From: an uncultured Collinsella sp. | GTDB taxonomy: Bacteria > Actinomycetota > Coriobacteriia > Coriobacteriales > Coriobacteriaceae | Assembly (NCBI GenBank): GCA_900542635.1 | Contig: UQOJ01000002.1 | Location: 16,068-80,067 of the forward strand | Length of the DNA stretch: 64,000 bases | Direction: 5' to 3' | Shown here: positions 17,777 to 26,505 of the stretch, piece by piece | Numbering within the stretch: position 1 is the first letter of the stretch | Layout of the letters: each line of letters starts with the position of its first letter | Made by a program: the position numbers and the translations under genes | Notes under the pieces: model-generated | The model's input: only the letters and a program-made list of their open reading frames with translations | Databases searched by the model: none | What the model was told of the DNA's origin: nothing

Positions 17777-19073
17777 TACCACATCCGCAGCGCCCCGCGT
17801 ACCCAAACGCGTCGCTGCCGTTATCCTAAACTCGCTCAAGGGCGGCGTGGTCCCGCGCATCGGCCTTCCCTATATCACCGTGGGACGCGAGGTCGAGATT
17901 CGCGCCCTGCTCACCGATCTGAGTCTCATCGCCGACGGTGGCGCGAGCTTCCGCTTTCTGGTCGGTCGTTACGGCGCCGGCAAGAGCTTTTTGCTCCAGA
18001 CCATCCGCACGCACGCCATGGGTGAGGGATTCGTCGTCGCCGATGCCGACCTATCCCCTGAGCGCCGCCTGCAGGGCGGCCAGGGACAGGGCCTTGCCAC
18101 CTACCGTGAGCTCATCCGCAATATATCGACCAAGACGCGCCCCGAAGGCGGCGCGCTCAACCTTATCCTGGATCGCTGGGTCGCCTCGTGCGCGGACGCC
18201 GATGAGTCGGCTATCAATGCCCAACTCGCTCCGCTCGAGGAAATGGTCCACGGCTTCGACTTTGCCCGCATGCTCCGTCGCTATCGCGCGGCCGTTTCCG
18301 AGGGCGACGAGGAGACCATGAGCCGCGTGACCAAGTGGATCCGAGGCGAGTACCGAACCAAGAGCGAGGCGCGCGCCGAGCTGGGCTCCTCGACCATCAT
18401 CAGCGATGACGACTGGTACGACTACGTCAAACTCATCGCACGCTTTTTGGTCTGCAGCGGCTACAAGGGCATGCTGGTGCTCATCGACGAACTCGTAAAC
18501 CTGTACAAGATTCCCAACGCCATCACGCGCCAGTACAACTACGAGAAAATCCTCACCATGTACAACGACACGCTCCAGGGCAAGGCGCAGTACTTGGGCA
18601 TGATCATGGGCGGCACGCCGACCTCCATCGAGGACCGCCGTCGCGGCGTATTCTCCTACGAGGCTCTGCGCAGCCGGCTCGCTCAGGGTCGCTTTGCACG
18701 CGAGGACCTTAAGGACATGCTCGCGCCCATCATCCGCTTGCAGCCGCTCACCTACGAGGAGCTACTGGTGCTGATCGAAAAACTCATGCAAATTCACGCC
18801 GGCTACTTTGGCTGGACGCCCACGCTTACCGAGAACGACTTGGTGGACTTCCTCAAGATTGAGTTTGGCCGCGTGGGAGCCGATACGCACCTGACGCCTC
18901 GCGAGGTCATTCGCGACTTTATCGAGCTGCTCGACATCCTATGCCAGAACCCCGATGCCAACGTTGCCGAGCTACTACAAAGCGTCGGCGGTGACGCGCT
19001 GGCGCCAGCAACCGCAACAGGCGACACCGATACCGCAGGTGGCGACCGTAACTTCGCCGAATTCACCATCTAA
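17769..19073 (+). CDS. DUF2791 P-loop ATPase, BrxD-like
   Basis: A 434-residue ATPase. RVPKRVAAVILNSLKGGVVPRIGLPYITVGREVEI begins the domain; Walker A is GRYGAGKS (66-73) and Walker B is MLVLIDE (235-241), followed by a conserved ELVNLYKIPN. The family includes BrxD of BREX type 2 anti-phage systems, where it accompanies the Lhr-like helicase BrxHI. No PglZ, PglX, BrxC/PglY or BrxL gene is present in the window, so this is not a standard BREX locus. It overlaps the TerB-N gene and precedes the helicase by about 100 bases. The C-terminal 30 residues are Ala/Thr/Asp-rich and probably disordered. Confidence 0.83.
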   Translation: MSDTTSAAPRVPKRVAAVILNSLKGGVVPRIGLPYITVGREVEIRALLTDLSLIADGGASFRFLVGRYGAGKSFLLQTIRTHAMGEGFVVADADLSPERRLQGGQGQGLATYRELIRNISTKTRPEGGALNLILDRWVASCADADESAINAQLAPLEEMVHGFDFARMLRRYRAAVSEGDEETMSRVTKWIRGEYRTKSEARAELGSSTIISDDDWYDYVKLIARFLVCSGYKGMLVLIDELVNLYKIPNAITRQYNYEKILTMYNDTLQGKAQYLGMIMGGTPTSIEDRRRGVFSYEALRSRLAQGRFAREDLKDMLAPIIRLQPLTYEELLVLIEKLMQIHAGYFGWTPTLTENDLVDFLKIEFGRVGADTHLTPREVIRDFIELLDILCQNPDANVAELLQSVGGDALAPATATGDTDTAGGDRNFAEFTI

Positions 19074-19094
19074 CCTGCCAAAAAGGGACAGGTT
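19072..19094 (+). repeat. Short hairpin between the ATPase and helicase genes
   Basis: AACCTG (19072-19077) pairs with CAGGTT (19089-19094) around CCAAAAAGGGA, then TATTTT follows. It starts in the ATPase stop codon and could be a weak terminator or processing site that sets helicase level. The inner GGGACAGG motif recurs in the hairpin at 33253-33291. Confidence 0.35.
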
Positions 19095-19189
19095 TATTTT
19101 GGTAGGTTTTATCTGGGCGAACGTTGAGACAGTAATGCAGCAAGCCACTGACCACCGCGTTAAGAGGTTCGTATATGAGAGGAGGCCCC

Positions 19190-21634
19190 GTGAACGCCTT
19201 TGACCGCTACGCCCCGTTTATCCAAGACTTCATCTACTCCCACGATTGGGATAGCCTGCGCTCCATTCAGGTTGCGGCAGCAGATGCCATCTTTAACACA
19301 CAAGACAATGTGCTCCTGACGGCATCCACGGCATCCGGCAAAACCGAAGCGGCCTTCTTTCCCATCCTGACCGAGTTTTGGGAGAACCCGACCGCAAGCG
19401 TTGGCGCCCTCTACATCGGCCCCCTCAAGGCACTCATCAATGATCAGTTCGTCCGTCTCAATGACCTGTGCGAAGAGGCCGACATCCCCGTCTGGCACTG
19501 GCATGGCGACGTCTCGCAATCGCACAAAGCTAAGCTCATCAAAAAACCGAGCGGCATCTTGCAGATTACGCCCGAGTCACTCGAGGCGCTCTTAATCCAT
19601 AAGCACATGGCGATCCCGCGCATGTTTTGCGACCTACGCTACGTGGTCATCGATGAGGTCCACTCGCTCATGCGCGGCGATCGAGGCGGGCAAACGCTCT
19701 GCCTTATCGAGCGACTCTCGCGCATGGCCGGCGTGCAGCCTCGCCGCATTGGCCTTTCGGCCACCATCGGGGACCCGGAACGCACGGGTGCCTTTCTCTC
19801 ACAGGGAACGGGGCGCAACTGTGTTATCCCCCGCTTTGAAGAACCGCACCGCGTATGGCGCATCTCCATGGAGCACTTCTACAACTCGGGCCCCCAGGCA
19901 CAGCAGCGGGGATTCATGGGCACAGGTCCTCAAGAGGCCGAAGTGCTCGCGTGCGAGCGCATCGAGGCAGCGGCATCCGCGGCGCTGCCGGCCGGTGCTC
20001 AAGACATGCGTCACAGCGGACAACTCACGCAAGAGGAGCGCCGCCAACGTCGCGAGCAGGCACGGGGCAAGGCTGCCCCCAAGGACCGTCGCACTTCCTC
20101 AGCCCCCGAGGGCGAAGTCGACATCCCGCAGGCAACCGAACAGGCACTGCTCAACCCCACCGACACCGCACCCGACAACGCCGACCCCGGCATGGGCTAC
20201 ATCTTTGAGCATACCCGCGGCCGCAAGTGCCTGGTCTTTGCCAACTCGCGCGAGGAGGCAGAGGCCGTGTGCTCCATGTTGCGCAGCTACTGCGAGAGCC
20301 GGCACGAGCCAGACCGCTTTCTAATCCATCACGGCAACCTTTCGGCATCGCTGCGCGAGACGGCCGAGGAGCTCATGCGCGACGAAGAGCAGGCGCAGAC
20401 GACCGTCACCACCTCCACGCTGGAGCTCGGCATTGATATCGGTCGCCTGGAGCGCGCGTTCCAGATTGACGCGCCGTTTACCGTCAGCTCCTTTTTGCAG
20501 CGCATGGGGCGCACAGGCCGTCGCGACCTTCCGCCCGAGATGTGGTTTGTCATGCGCGAGGAAGAACCCGAGCCGCGCACGATGATGCCCGAAACGATAC
20601 CCTGGAAGCTCCTGCAGGGCATCGCACTCGTACAACTCTATCGCGAGGAAAAGTGGGTCGAGCCGCCCGAGCTCGATCGACTCCCCTACAGCCTGCTCTA
20701 CCACCAGACCATGTCGACGCTCGCCAGCACCGGCGAGCTCACGCCGGCCGAGCTTGCTCAGCGCGTGCTCACGCTCAGCTATTTCCACCGCGTCTCGGCC
20801 GATGACTATCGCGTACTGCTGCGCCACCTCATCAAGATCGACCACATCCAGGTCACCGAGGGCGGTGGGCTCATCGTGGGTCTCGCGGGCGAGCGCATCA
20901 TTAACAACTTTAAGTTCTACGCTGTGTTCCAGGAAAACGAGGAGTTCACCGTTCGCAGCGAGTCGGCCGAGTTGGGCACGATCGTCAATCCGCCACCGCC
21001 CGGTGAGCGCATCGCCATAGCCGGGCACTGCTGGATAGTCGAGGAAGTGGACTGGAAGCGACACACCGTCTTTGCCACGCAAGTCAAAGGTCGTGTGCCG
21101 GCATACTTTGGCGACTGCCCCGGCGACATTAACACGCATGTACTCGAGCGCATGCGCAAGGCGCTCAACGAGCACGCGGCATATCCGTACCTCATGGGCA
21201 ACGCACGGGCACGCCTTGCACAGGCTCGTCATACCGCCGAGATTTCGGGTGCGGGGACCAAACCGCTCATCAACCTGGGTGGCGACACCTGGGTGCTCTT
21301 CCCCTGGTTGGGCAGCTACGCCTTTCTGGCGCTCGAACGTATGCTCAAGATTAAGTGTGCCGCGGAGCTGGGCCTTCGCGGGCTCGATCCGTCGCGTCCA
21401 TACTTTATGCAGTTTAAGATGAAGGCCGACGAGGAGACGTTCTTTGAGGTGCTCGCAGCCGAGGCCGAAAAGGACTTCGACCCCATCGAGCTCGTCTATC
21501 CCGGCGAGGTGCCTTACTTTGATCGTTACGATGAGTTCGTTCCCGAAGAGCTCGTGCGCAAGGGCTTTGCCGAAGGCGTGCTCGACATCGAAGGCATGAA
21601 GCAGCGCGTTCTCGGCTGGCGCGACCACGCCTAA
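19190..21634 (+). CDS. Lhr-type superfamily 2 helicase (BrxHI-like)
   Basis: An 814-residue DExH helicase. Motif I is STASGKTEA (about 46-54), motif II DEVH (155-158), motif III LSATIGD, and motif VI QRMGRTGRR, with a strongly conserved ELGIDIGRLERAFQIDAPFTVSSFLQRMGR. A charged insert of about 80 residues, rich in Arg/Gln/Ala, separates the two RecA domains. The C-terminal half resembles Lhr winged-helix and core regions. It probably unwinds DNA or RNA as the motor of the TerB/ATPase trio. GAGAGGAGG precedes the GTG at 19190; an ATG at 19175 in the same frame has AAGAGG upstream and cannot be excluded. Confidence 0.88.
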   Translation: MNAFDRYAPFIQDFIYSHDWDSLRSIQVAAADAIFNTQDNVLLTASTASGKTEAAFFPILTEFWENPTASVGALYIGPLKALINDQFVRLNDLCEEADIPVWHWHGDVSQSHKAKLIKKPSGILQITPESLEALLIHKHMAIPRMFCDLRYVVIDEVHSLMRGDRGGQTLCLIERLSRMAGVQPRRIGLSATIGDPERTGAFLSQGTGRNCVIPRFEEPHRVWRISMEHFYNSGPQAQQRGFMGTGPQEAEVLACERIEAAASAALPAGAQDMRHSGQLTQEERRQRREQARGKAAPKDRRTSSAPEGEVDIPQATEQALLNPTDTAPDNADPGMGYIFEHTRGRKCLVFANSREEAEAVCSMLRSYCESRHEPDRFLIHHGNLSASLRETAEELMRDEEQAQTTVTTSTLELGIDIGRLERAFQIDAPFTVSSFLQRMGRTGRRDLPPEMWFVMREEEPEPRTMMPETIPWKLLQGIALVQLYREEKWVEPPELDRLPYSLLYHQTMSTLASTGELTPAELAQRVLTLSYFHRVSADDYRVLLRHLIKIDHIQVTEGGGLIVGLAGERIINNFKFYAVFQENEEFTVRSESAELGTIVNPPPPGERIAIAGHCWIVEEVDWKRHTVFATQVKGRVPAYFGDCPGDINTHVLERMRKALNEHAAYPYLMGNARARLAQARHTAEISGAGTKPLINLGGDTWVLFPWLGSYAFLALERMLKIKCAAELGLRGLDPSRPYFMQFKMKADEETFFEVLAAEAEKDFDPIELVYPGEVPYFDRYDEFVPEELVRKGFAEGVLDIEGMKQRVLGWRDHA

Positions 21635-21725
21635 GACCAGTCTTTTTTGGGACGGGGCTTGTTGAGCTACTTTGGGCATGACCAAGAAGTAGCTAAAAGA
21701 GCCCCACCACAAACAGACTGGTCGC
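21635..21725. repeat. 91-bp nested inverted repeat between convergent genes
   Basis: Three concentric perfect arm pairs: GACCAGTCT/AGACTGGTC (21635-21643, 21717-21725), GGGGCT/AGCCCC (21654-21659, 21702-21707) and AGCTACTT/AAGTAGCT (21667-21674, 21689-21696), the last extended by TTGG/CCAA. It begins at the base after the helicase stop codon and ends 11 bases before the opposing gene's stop. It may be a bidirectional terminator or a repeat element. Confidence 0.65.
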
Positions 21726-21736
21726 AGGGAGACGTG

Positions 21737-22612
21737 CTAGTCGTGGAGAGCAGTGCCGAGGAAGTCGGTGTCGAAGGGCACAGCTTCGGCAAAGACATAG
21801 TCGCCGTCGCTGGCGATGAGCAGGTAGTTTTCCTCGCCGCCGAACTTCGCATCGCCACATGGGACCACCCAGGCATGGGCGAATACCTCGAGTGCCGTGG
21901 CAGCGCAGTCGCGCAGGAACGTCACGTCGCTCCCCTCGTTTGCGCTCACGATATTGGCGACGTAGACGCCACCAACATTTAGGCTGCCCCGCACTAAACG
22001 CAACGCCTCAACCGTCGCCAACTCGCGTACGGGCTCGGCACCGCCAAAGCAATCGCTCACGACCGCGTCATAGCGACGATGGCCCACGCTCGTCACACCC
22101 AGATACGAGCGAGCCTCAGCGGTTATCACCCGCAGGCGATCGCCCGCCGCGCGCTCCAGCTCGTCTAGGTAGAACCAGCGGCGCGCCAGGCGCGTAATCT
22201 CTCCGTCATACTCGATGACGTCCATGCGCAAGCCCTCGTGCGACATCAGGGCGAATTTAGGATAGGCAAACCCGCCGCCGCCCAGCATAAGAATGCGGTC
22301 GATACCGTGACCATAAGCGTCGCGCATCGCATCCTCGGCCTCAAACACGTCGTTAAACGCGCGATAGTACGCAAAGACGGGCTCCGCCCAGCGCTCACCA
22401 ACGTAACTCGCGCTTTGGTAGACGCCGCCTTGCACCAATACGCGGACTTCGTCGCCGCCCTCGTCGTGCACGCGTTTCACACGCGCCAAGCCATTGCGGG
22501 TTCGCGCAACCTGCAGACAGGCAGCACGAACAGCGACAGCGGCCGCACCAAGCGCCGCGGCTCCCAGAGCAACGCCGGCAACGACGCCGGCAGAAACACT
22601 CGGCTTGTTCAT
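21737..22612 (-). CDS. Spermidine synthase-like SAM-dependent protein
   Basis: A 291-residue protein with an N-terminal hydrophobic segment (residues about 8-30) and a Rossmann methyltransferase/spermidine synthase fold: ILMLGGGGFAYPKF (cofactor loop), MDVIEYDGEIT (acidic residue after strand 2), YDAVVSDCFGG (strand 4) and LNVGGVYVANIVS. Classical polyamine synthase active-site residues are not obvious, so it may methylate or transfer another group. It follows elp3 with no gap (stop at 22613, start at 22612), suggesting one transcript, though a functional link to tRNA modification is not shown. Confidence 0.72.
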   Translation of the reverse strand: MNKPSVSAGVVAGVALGAAALGAAAVAVRAACLQVARTRNGLARVKRVHDEGGDEVRVLVQGGVYQSASYVGERWAEPVFAYYRAFNDVFEAEDAMRDAYGHGIDRILMLGGGGFAYPKFALMSHEGLRMDVIEYDGEITRLARRWFYLDELERAAGDRLRVITAEARSYLGVTSVGHRRYDAVVSDCFGGAEPVRELATVEALRLVRGSLNVGGVYVANIVSANEGSDVTFLRDCAATALEVFAHAWVVPCGDAKFGGEENYLLIASDGDYVFAEAVPFDTDFLGTALHD

Positions 22613-24520
22613 CTAGAGCTCCTTTTGCAGATAAAGGCCATGGTCATAAAATCCAAGATGGCGATAGTACTCGCGCGTGCCAATCGCGCTAATCACGTTG
22701 ATACGCGCATAACCCGCATCCCGGGCAATCTCGCACGCACGCTCTACGAGCAAACGCCCCAACCCGTGATGTTGCGCCGCCTGGCCCTGATCGCCCACGC
22801 GCGCCGCCATGCCATACACGTGCACCTCGCGAATCATCGCCTCGTCCGGCGTCGTCGGCAACTCGTCCGCATGTGCGGCAACAAACGAATGGTCGGGCAG
22901 CGACAACCGCAAAAAGCCCGCGATCTTGCCCCGCGGCGTCACCCACTGCAAAAAGCGCTCGTGAGTCACCGGCGTCTCGTACGCCACTTCCTCATCAAGA
23001 GAAAGCCCATCCAAGTCGGCACCCGCGGTACTGATCTCGCGATAGCGAATCTCGCGCACCACTGTGCCTTCTCCACGAGCCGCCAAGCGATTCTCGACGA
23101 GCTGACGCAGGTTGGGCTTCTTGTTGCCCACCATGATGTCATCGGAGCTAAAGTCGCGGATCATGCGACTGATGCGGCAGAACGCCGGCGTCACCACGAT
23201 GTCATCGGCCAGTACATCGAGCAGCTCCTCCTCGGTATAGGGACGCCATTTGCCACGCTCATAGCAGCCCACCAGACGCGAGCCCTCGATGAGTGCACAC
23301 GGATAGACTTTGACCTCGTCGGGCATAAAGGCCCCCTCGGTCACAAAGCGCTCGTAGTCGCGCTTGTCCCCTTCGGGCGTGGCGCCCAGCAAGTTGAGCA
23401 TAAAATGCGCGTGAATCTTAAAGCCAAACAGGCGCGCAAGCGAAAACGCCCGCTCGATCTGCGCCACCGAAATGCGCCGCTCGTTGATATCGAGCAGGTG
23501 CTGGTCGAGGCTCTGGATGCCCATCTGGATCTTGGTGCAGCCCAGGCGGCGGATAAGCGTGAGGGCCTTCGGCGTTACGGCATCGGGGCGCGTCTCGATA
23601 ACGAGTCCCACCACGCGATGCTTCGCCGTCTCGTTGATGCGCTGTTGACGTTCAAGCTCCTCCATCGTTGCCGTCTGCCACTCGGCGACTTCGCCCCACG
23701 GCGTACCGGGGCCGTACAGACGACGCACCGCACGGTTGTAGCCGCCCACGGCAGCATCCACACGCCCTTGGTCGTCGGCAACGCCGGCAGCAAGCTCGAC
23801 CTCGTCTGTCGCAATGCCGGCTGCCCGATAGCGCTCGCGACGCTCCGCTACCACCGGCGGCAGGGCATCGGCGGGAGCGTCATCGAGCAGGCGCCCCGCC
23901 TCGGCACGACTGATGCCCGGACGCGCCAACATGGGGTTTGCCGCCACGCCGGCGACGGCATCGTCATTGAGCGCACGGAAAAGCTCCGACATAAACCACG
24001 TCTGATACCCTTCCGGATAGTCGCTCCAGGTGCCACCGAGCACGATGAGCTCTATCTTATCGGTCGCATGCCCCATCTGCGAAAGCGCCGTCAAACGGGC
24101 GCTCACCTGCAGATATGGATCGAAGCAGTTTTGCTCTGCACGGGCGCACGCCGGCTCGGCGTGCAGATAGCTTTTGGGCATGCGCAGGTCGTTGGGGCAA
24201 AACAGGCAATCGCCCGAGCACGGCCACGGCTTGGTGATGACGGTAATGGTCGCTACGCCCGAAGCCGTGCGACGAGGCTTCATGCGTAGCACCTGCAGCA
24301 GTTGACGCTCTAGCTCGGCATCGACATTCCATACCGTCCAACGAGCCGGCTCCTCGCGCTTCACCCGCTGGTAAAACGGCAGCAGGCGACGCTTGGCCAG
24401 ATCGCGCTTGTCGGCACCCTCACGGCGTGCCTCGGCATGTATCAGTTTGACGAGCGCTTTGTCGTCCACGGTCTCGCCGCGACGCAGAGCCTCGAGTATG
24501 TTCAAGATAATCTGTTCCAT
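22613..24520 (-). CDS. elp3: Elp3-family radical SAM/GNAT tRNA uridine-34 modification enzyme
   Basis: A 635-residue protein. The radical SAM cluster motif is CSGDCLFC (Cys 101, 105, 108) followed by PNDLRMPKSYLHAEPACARAEQN, an Elp3 signature; ELIVLGGTWSDYP and KIQMGIQSLDQHLLDINERR follow. The C-terminal 150 residues form a GNAT acetyltransferase domain (VHVYGMAARVGDQGQAAQHHGLGRLLVERA; GYARINVISAIGTREYYRHLGF). Elp3 uses acetyl-CoA and SAM to start cm5U formation at the wobble position of tRNA. Most bacteria use MnmE/MnmG instead, so its presence is phylogenetically patchy. It is followed directly by the spermidine synthase-like gene. Confidence 0.93.
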   Translation of the reverse strand: MEQIILNILEALRRGETVDDKALVKLIHAEARREGADKRDLAKRRLLPFYQRVKREEPARWTVWNVDAELERQLLQVLRMKPRRTASGVATITVITKPWPCSGDCLFCPNDLRMPKSYLHAEPACARAEQNCFDPYLQVSARLTALSQMGHATDKIELIVLGGTWSDYPEGYQTWFMSELFRALNDDAVAGVAANPMLARPGISRAEAGRLLDDAPADALPPVVAERRERYRAAGIATDEVELAAGVADDQGRVDAAVGGYNRAVRRLYGPGTPWGEVAEWQTATMEELERQQRINETAKHRVVGLVIETRPDAVTPKALTLIRRLGCTKIQMGIQSLDQHLLDINERRISVAQIERAFSLARLFGFKIHAHFMLNLLGATPEGDKRDYERFVTEGAFMPDEVKVYPCALIEGSRLVGCYERGKWRPYTEEELLDVLADDIVVTPAFCRISRMIRDFSSDDIMVGNKKPNLRQLVENRLAARGEGTVVREIRYREISTAGADLDGLSLDEEVAYETPVTHERFLQWVTPRGKIAGFLRLSLPDHSFVAAHADELPTTPDEAMIREVHVYGMAARVGDQGQAAQHHGLGRLLVERACEIARDAGYARINVISAIGTREYYRHLGFYDHGLYLQKEL

Positions 24521-24538
24521 GCCCCCATTGTAAAGGCA

Positions 24539-24572
24539 AAGGCGCCGAAGCCAATCTCGGCTTCGACGCCTT
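24539..24572 (-). terminator. Terminator of the XRE/DUF4097 operon
   Basis: Arms 24541-24552 and 24559-24570 pair with a single mismatch (GGCGCCGAAGCC with GGCTTCGACGCC) around a 6-base loop. On the minus strand a T-rich stretch follows. It lies just beyond the DUF4097 gene and just before elp3. Confidence 0.65.
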
Positions 24573-24619
24573 CACCAAACAGCGCGTCTATATCTTCGCC
24601 TAGGCTTTCGTCTGCCTCA

Positions 24620-25519
24620 CTACTCCGAATCAAACGACATGTCGCCCGAACCGACCTCAAAACGATACGTGGCAGACTTATCGCCGTTATCGAATTCAAG
24701 ATTCAAAACGGTCTCGCCGTCGTAGCCAAGCGGAAGGAAATCGCTCTCGAAGTCGCCGCTGCCCAAGGTGAGGCTCGCCTTAAAGCCCGTCGAGTTCGGA
24801 ACCGTCATCTCCACATCGCCCGAGCCCACGCTCACGTCCATCGACTTCGCGGGGGCCTGGTAGAGCTCGAACGTCACATCGCCCGAACCGACCTCGGCAT
24901 TCAGGGTATCGGTCACGGTACCCGTAAACTCGACGTCTCCCGAGTCCAAAGTCAGGTTGAGGTCATGACACGCAATGCCCGCGACCGTCAGATCACCCGA
25001 TCCCACATTCGCTGTGATGCCCACCATGTTATCGGCAACATCGCGCGGCAGTTCGACGGTAACCGTGCGGTCAATGGCGCGCTCGTCATCGCAATCGAAC
25101 TGGCGAATCTTGAGCGTAGAACCCTTGATTTCGGCCAGGTTCTGGGTTGCCGCATCGAAGGCAACGGTCCCCGTTGCCACGCGACCGCTTTCAATTACGC
25201 GCACTGGCCCGCCGGAGACGTGTTTGACCTCGACCGTGCCCGACGTCACGTCCAAATCAAGCGATGTGAACGCGTCGGCATCAAACGTTTCGCTCGAAAG
25301 CTGTTGAGGCCGAGCGGAATAGTTACCGCTATCCAAAAGATCGTCCTCGTCAAGCGCATCGTCCATACCAGACAAGCCGGATACAACATCGTCGAGATCC
25401 CACGGACCATCAAAATGAATCAATGTCCGCGAAACGCCAAAGACAAGCCCAACAATGAGCACAAACGCTCCGATGCCAACACCCAGGCGTACCTTGGATT
25501 CATGCGAAAGCTTCATCAT
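24620..25519 (-). CDS. DUF4097 beta-repeat membrane protein
   Basis: A 299-residue protein with one N-terminal membrane segment (VRLGVGIGAFVLIVGLVFGV) and an acidic extracytoplasmic part. The C-terminal half has repeats built around GSGD or DSGD (VGSGDLTV, DSGDVEFTG, VGSGDVTF, VGSGDVEM, LGSGDFES, VGSGDMSF), the right-handed beta-solenoid pattern of DUF4097 (LiaG/YvlB-like) proteins. These often belong to envelope-stress operons. The start overlaps the end of the XRE gene by 4 bases (ATGA), so the pair is co-translated. Function is unknown. Confidence 0.8.
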   Translation of the reverse strand: MMKLSHESKVRLGVGIGAFVLIVGLVFGVSRTLIHFDGPWDLDDVVSGLSGMDDALDEDDLLDSGNYSARPQQLSSETFDADAFTSLDLDVTSGTVEVKHVSGGPVRVIESGRVATGTVAFDAATQNLAEIKGSTLKIRQFDCDDERAIDRTVTVELPRDVADNMVGITANVGSGDLTVAGIACHDLNLTLDSGDVEFTGTVTDTLNAEVGSGDVTFELYQAPAKSMDVSVGSGDVEMTVPNSTGFKASLTLGSGDFESDFLPLGYDGETVLNLEFDNGDKSATYRFEVGSGDMSFDSE

Positions 25520-26238
25520 TCGTCACCCTCTTTGGCACATGGCTCAGCGGTGGTCGTGGTAGCCACGTCAGCATCGGGTTCCGCAGAAGCATCCTTCCCC
25601 TGGGCCTTGATCGCCACCGACGCCGGACCAACCTGAATATCCCCGCGCGCCCAATCACCATCGAGCGCACGCGCCACCCAGTGATAGATGGGAATCGTAA
25701 AGAAGATCAGCGCGGCAAAGGGGCCGGCACCAAACAGGAACATCAGCAAAAAGAACAGCAGCCAGCACACGGCCCAATACGGGAACGACTGGAACGGGCC
25801 CTTCACCGGAGTCGAGCCAACCGCGGTGCCACTCGTCGCCTGCGCCGTAGCGGCATTGTCGGCCTGCGCACTCCAGCTTGCCGCTTGCGCCGCCTTGGCC
25901 GCAGCATCACTCGCCTGCGTTGCCGCCTCGGTAGCGCGCGCCGCCGCCTCATGGGTGCGAGCACGCTCTGCCGCCTCGGCCTCGCGCTGACGGGCGCGGT
26001 CCTCGTTCTCAAACTCGATATCGTCCTCGATCTCGTCGCTCGGATTGAGCAGCTCGTCCAGGCTCACGCCATAGAGTTTGGCGAGCGAGATTAGGTTCTC
26101 GGTATCGGGCGAGCTCTCCGCGCGCTCCCATTTACTGACTGCCTGGCGCGACAGCCCCAGCTTTCGCGCCAGCCCTTCTTGGCTAAAACCCTTGCTGCGA
26201 CGAAGGTCGGCGAGCCGCTGCGCAGTTTCTACATTCAT
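25516..26238 (-). CDS. XRE-family regulator with C-terminal membrane segments
   Basis: A 240-residue protein. Residues 1-65 form an XRE helix-turn-helix (LRRSKGFSQEGLARKLGLSRQAVSKWERAESSPDTENLISLAKLYGVSLDELL). Then comes an Ala/Glu-rich, probably coiled-coil linker (about 75-140) and two hydrophobic segments near 155-190 (YWAVCWLLFFLLMFLFGAGPFAALIFF). It is thus a membrane-tethered DNA-binding protein, probably regulating the unit it shares with the DUF4097 gene. AGGAGGAACC lies before the ATG at 26238; upstream in-frame codons lack a ribosome site. Confidence 0.83.
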   Translation of the reverse strand: MNVETAQRLADLRRSKGFSQEGLARKLGLSRQAVSKWERAESSPDTENLISLAKLYGVSLDELLNPSDEIEDDIEFENEDRARQREAEAAERARTHEAAARATEAATQASDAAAKAAQAASWSAQADNAATAQATSGTAVGSTPVKGPFQSFPYWAVCWLLFFLLMFLFGAGPFAALIFFTIPIYHWVARALDGDWARGDIQVGPASVAIKAQGKDASAEPDADVATTTTAEPCAKEGDE

Positions 26239-26505
26239 GGTTCCTCCTATGTGATGCCAGCCGTGCCGCCGGACCGTTTTTGTTCTTAGGGCGCCTTGCA
26301 CAGTTAAAAATCTATCCGCCACCGCCAAAAGCATGCCACCTATTCTAGTGAGATTTTTGACAACTGGCGGTTGCGGGCACATATGAGCTGCGGAAATGTG
26401 TCCAAACAAAGCAATGAGCCGCAGCTCGGTTGTCCCCGTTGCGGCGTTAACGGTAGTATGGTCATACTGTTTATTCCGCACCGCCAACGGAGGGAGTTCC
26501 GCGCC

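Noticed and set aside
16016..21634. A complete BREX type 2 locus
   Set aside because: Only BrxD-like and BrxHI-like proteins are present; no PglW, PglX, PglY/BrxC or PglZ homologue was seen in the window.
20321..21712. 463-codon minus-strand frame inside the helicase gene
   Set aside because: Antisense shadow of a clearly recognisable helicase; no motif or start signal.
22238..24289. Long plus-strand open frame of 683 codons
   Set aside because: It lies antisense to elp3 and the adjacent gene, has low-complexity Arg/His/Gln-rich content and no ribosome site; a shadow caused by high G+C.
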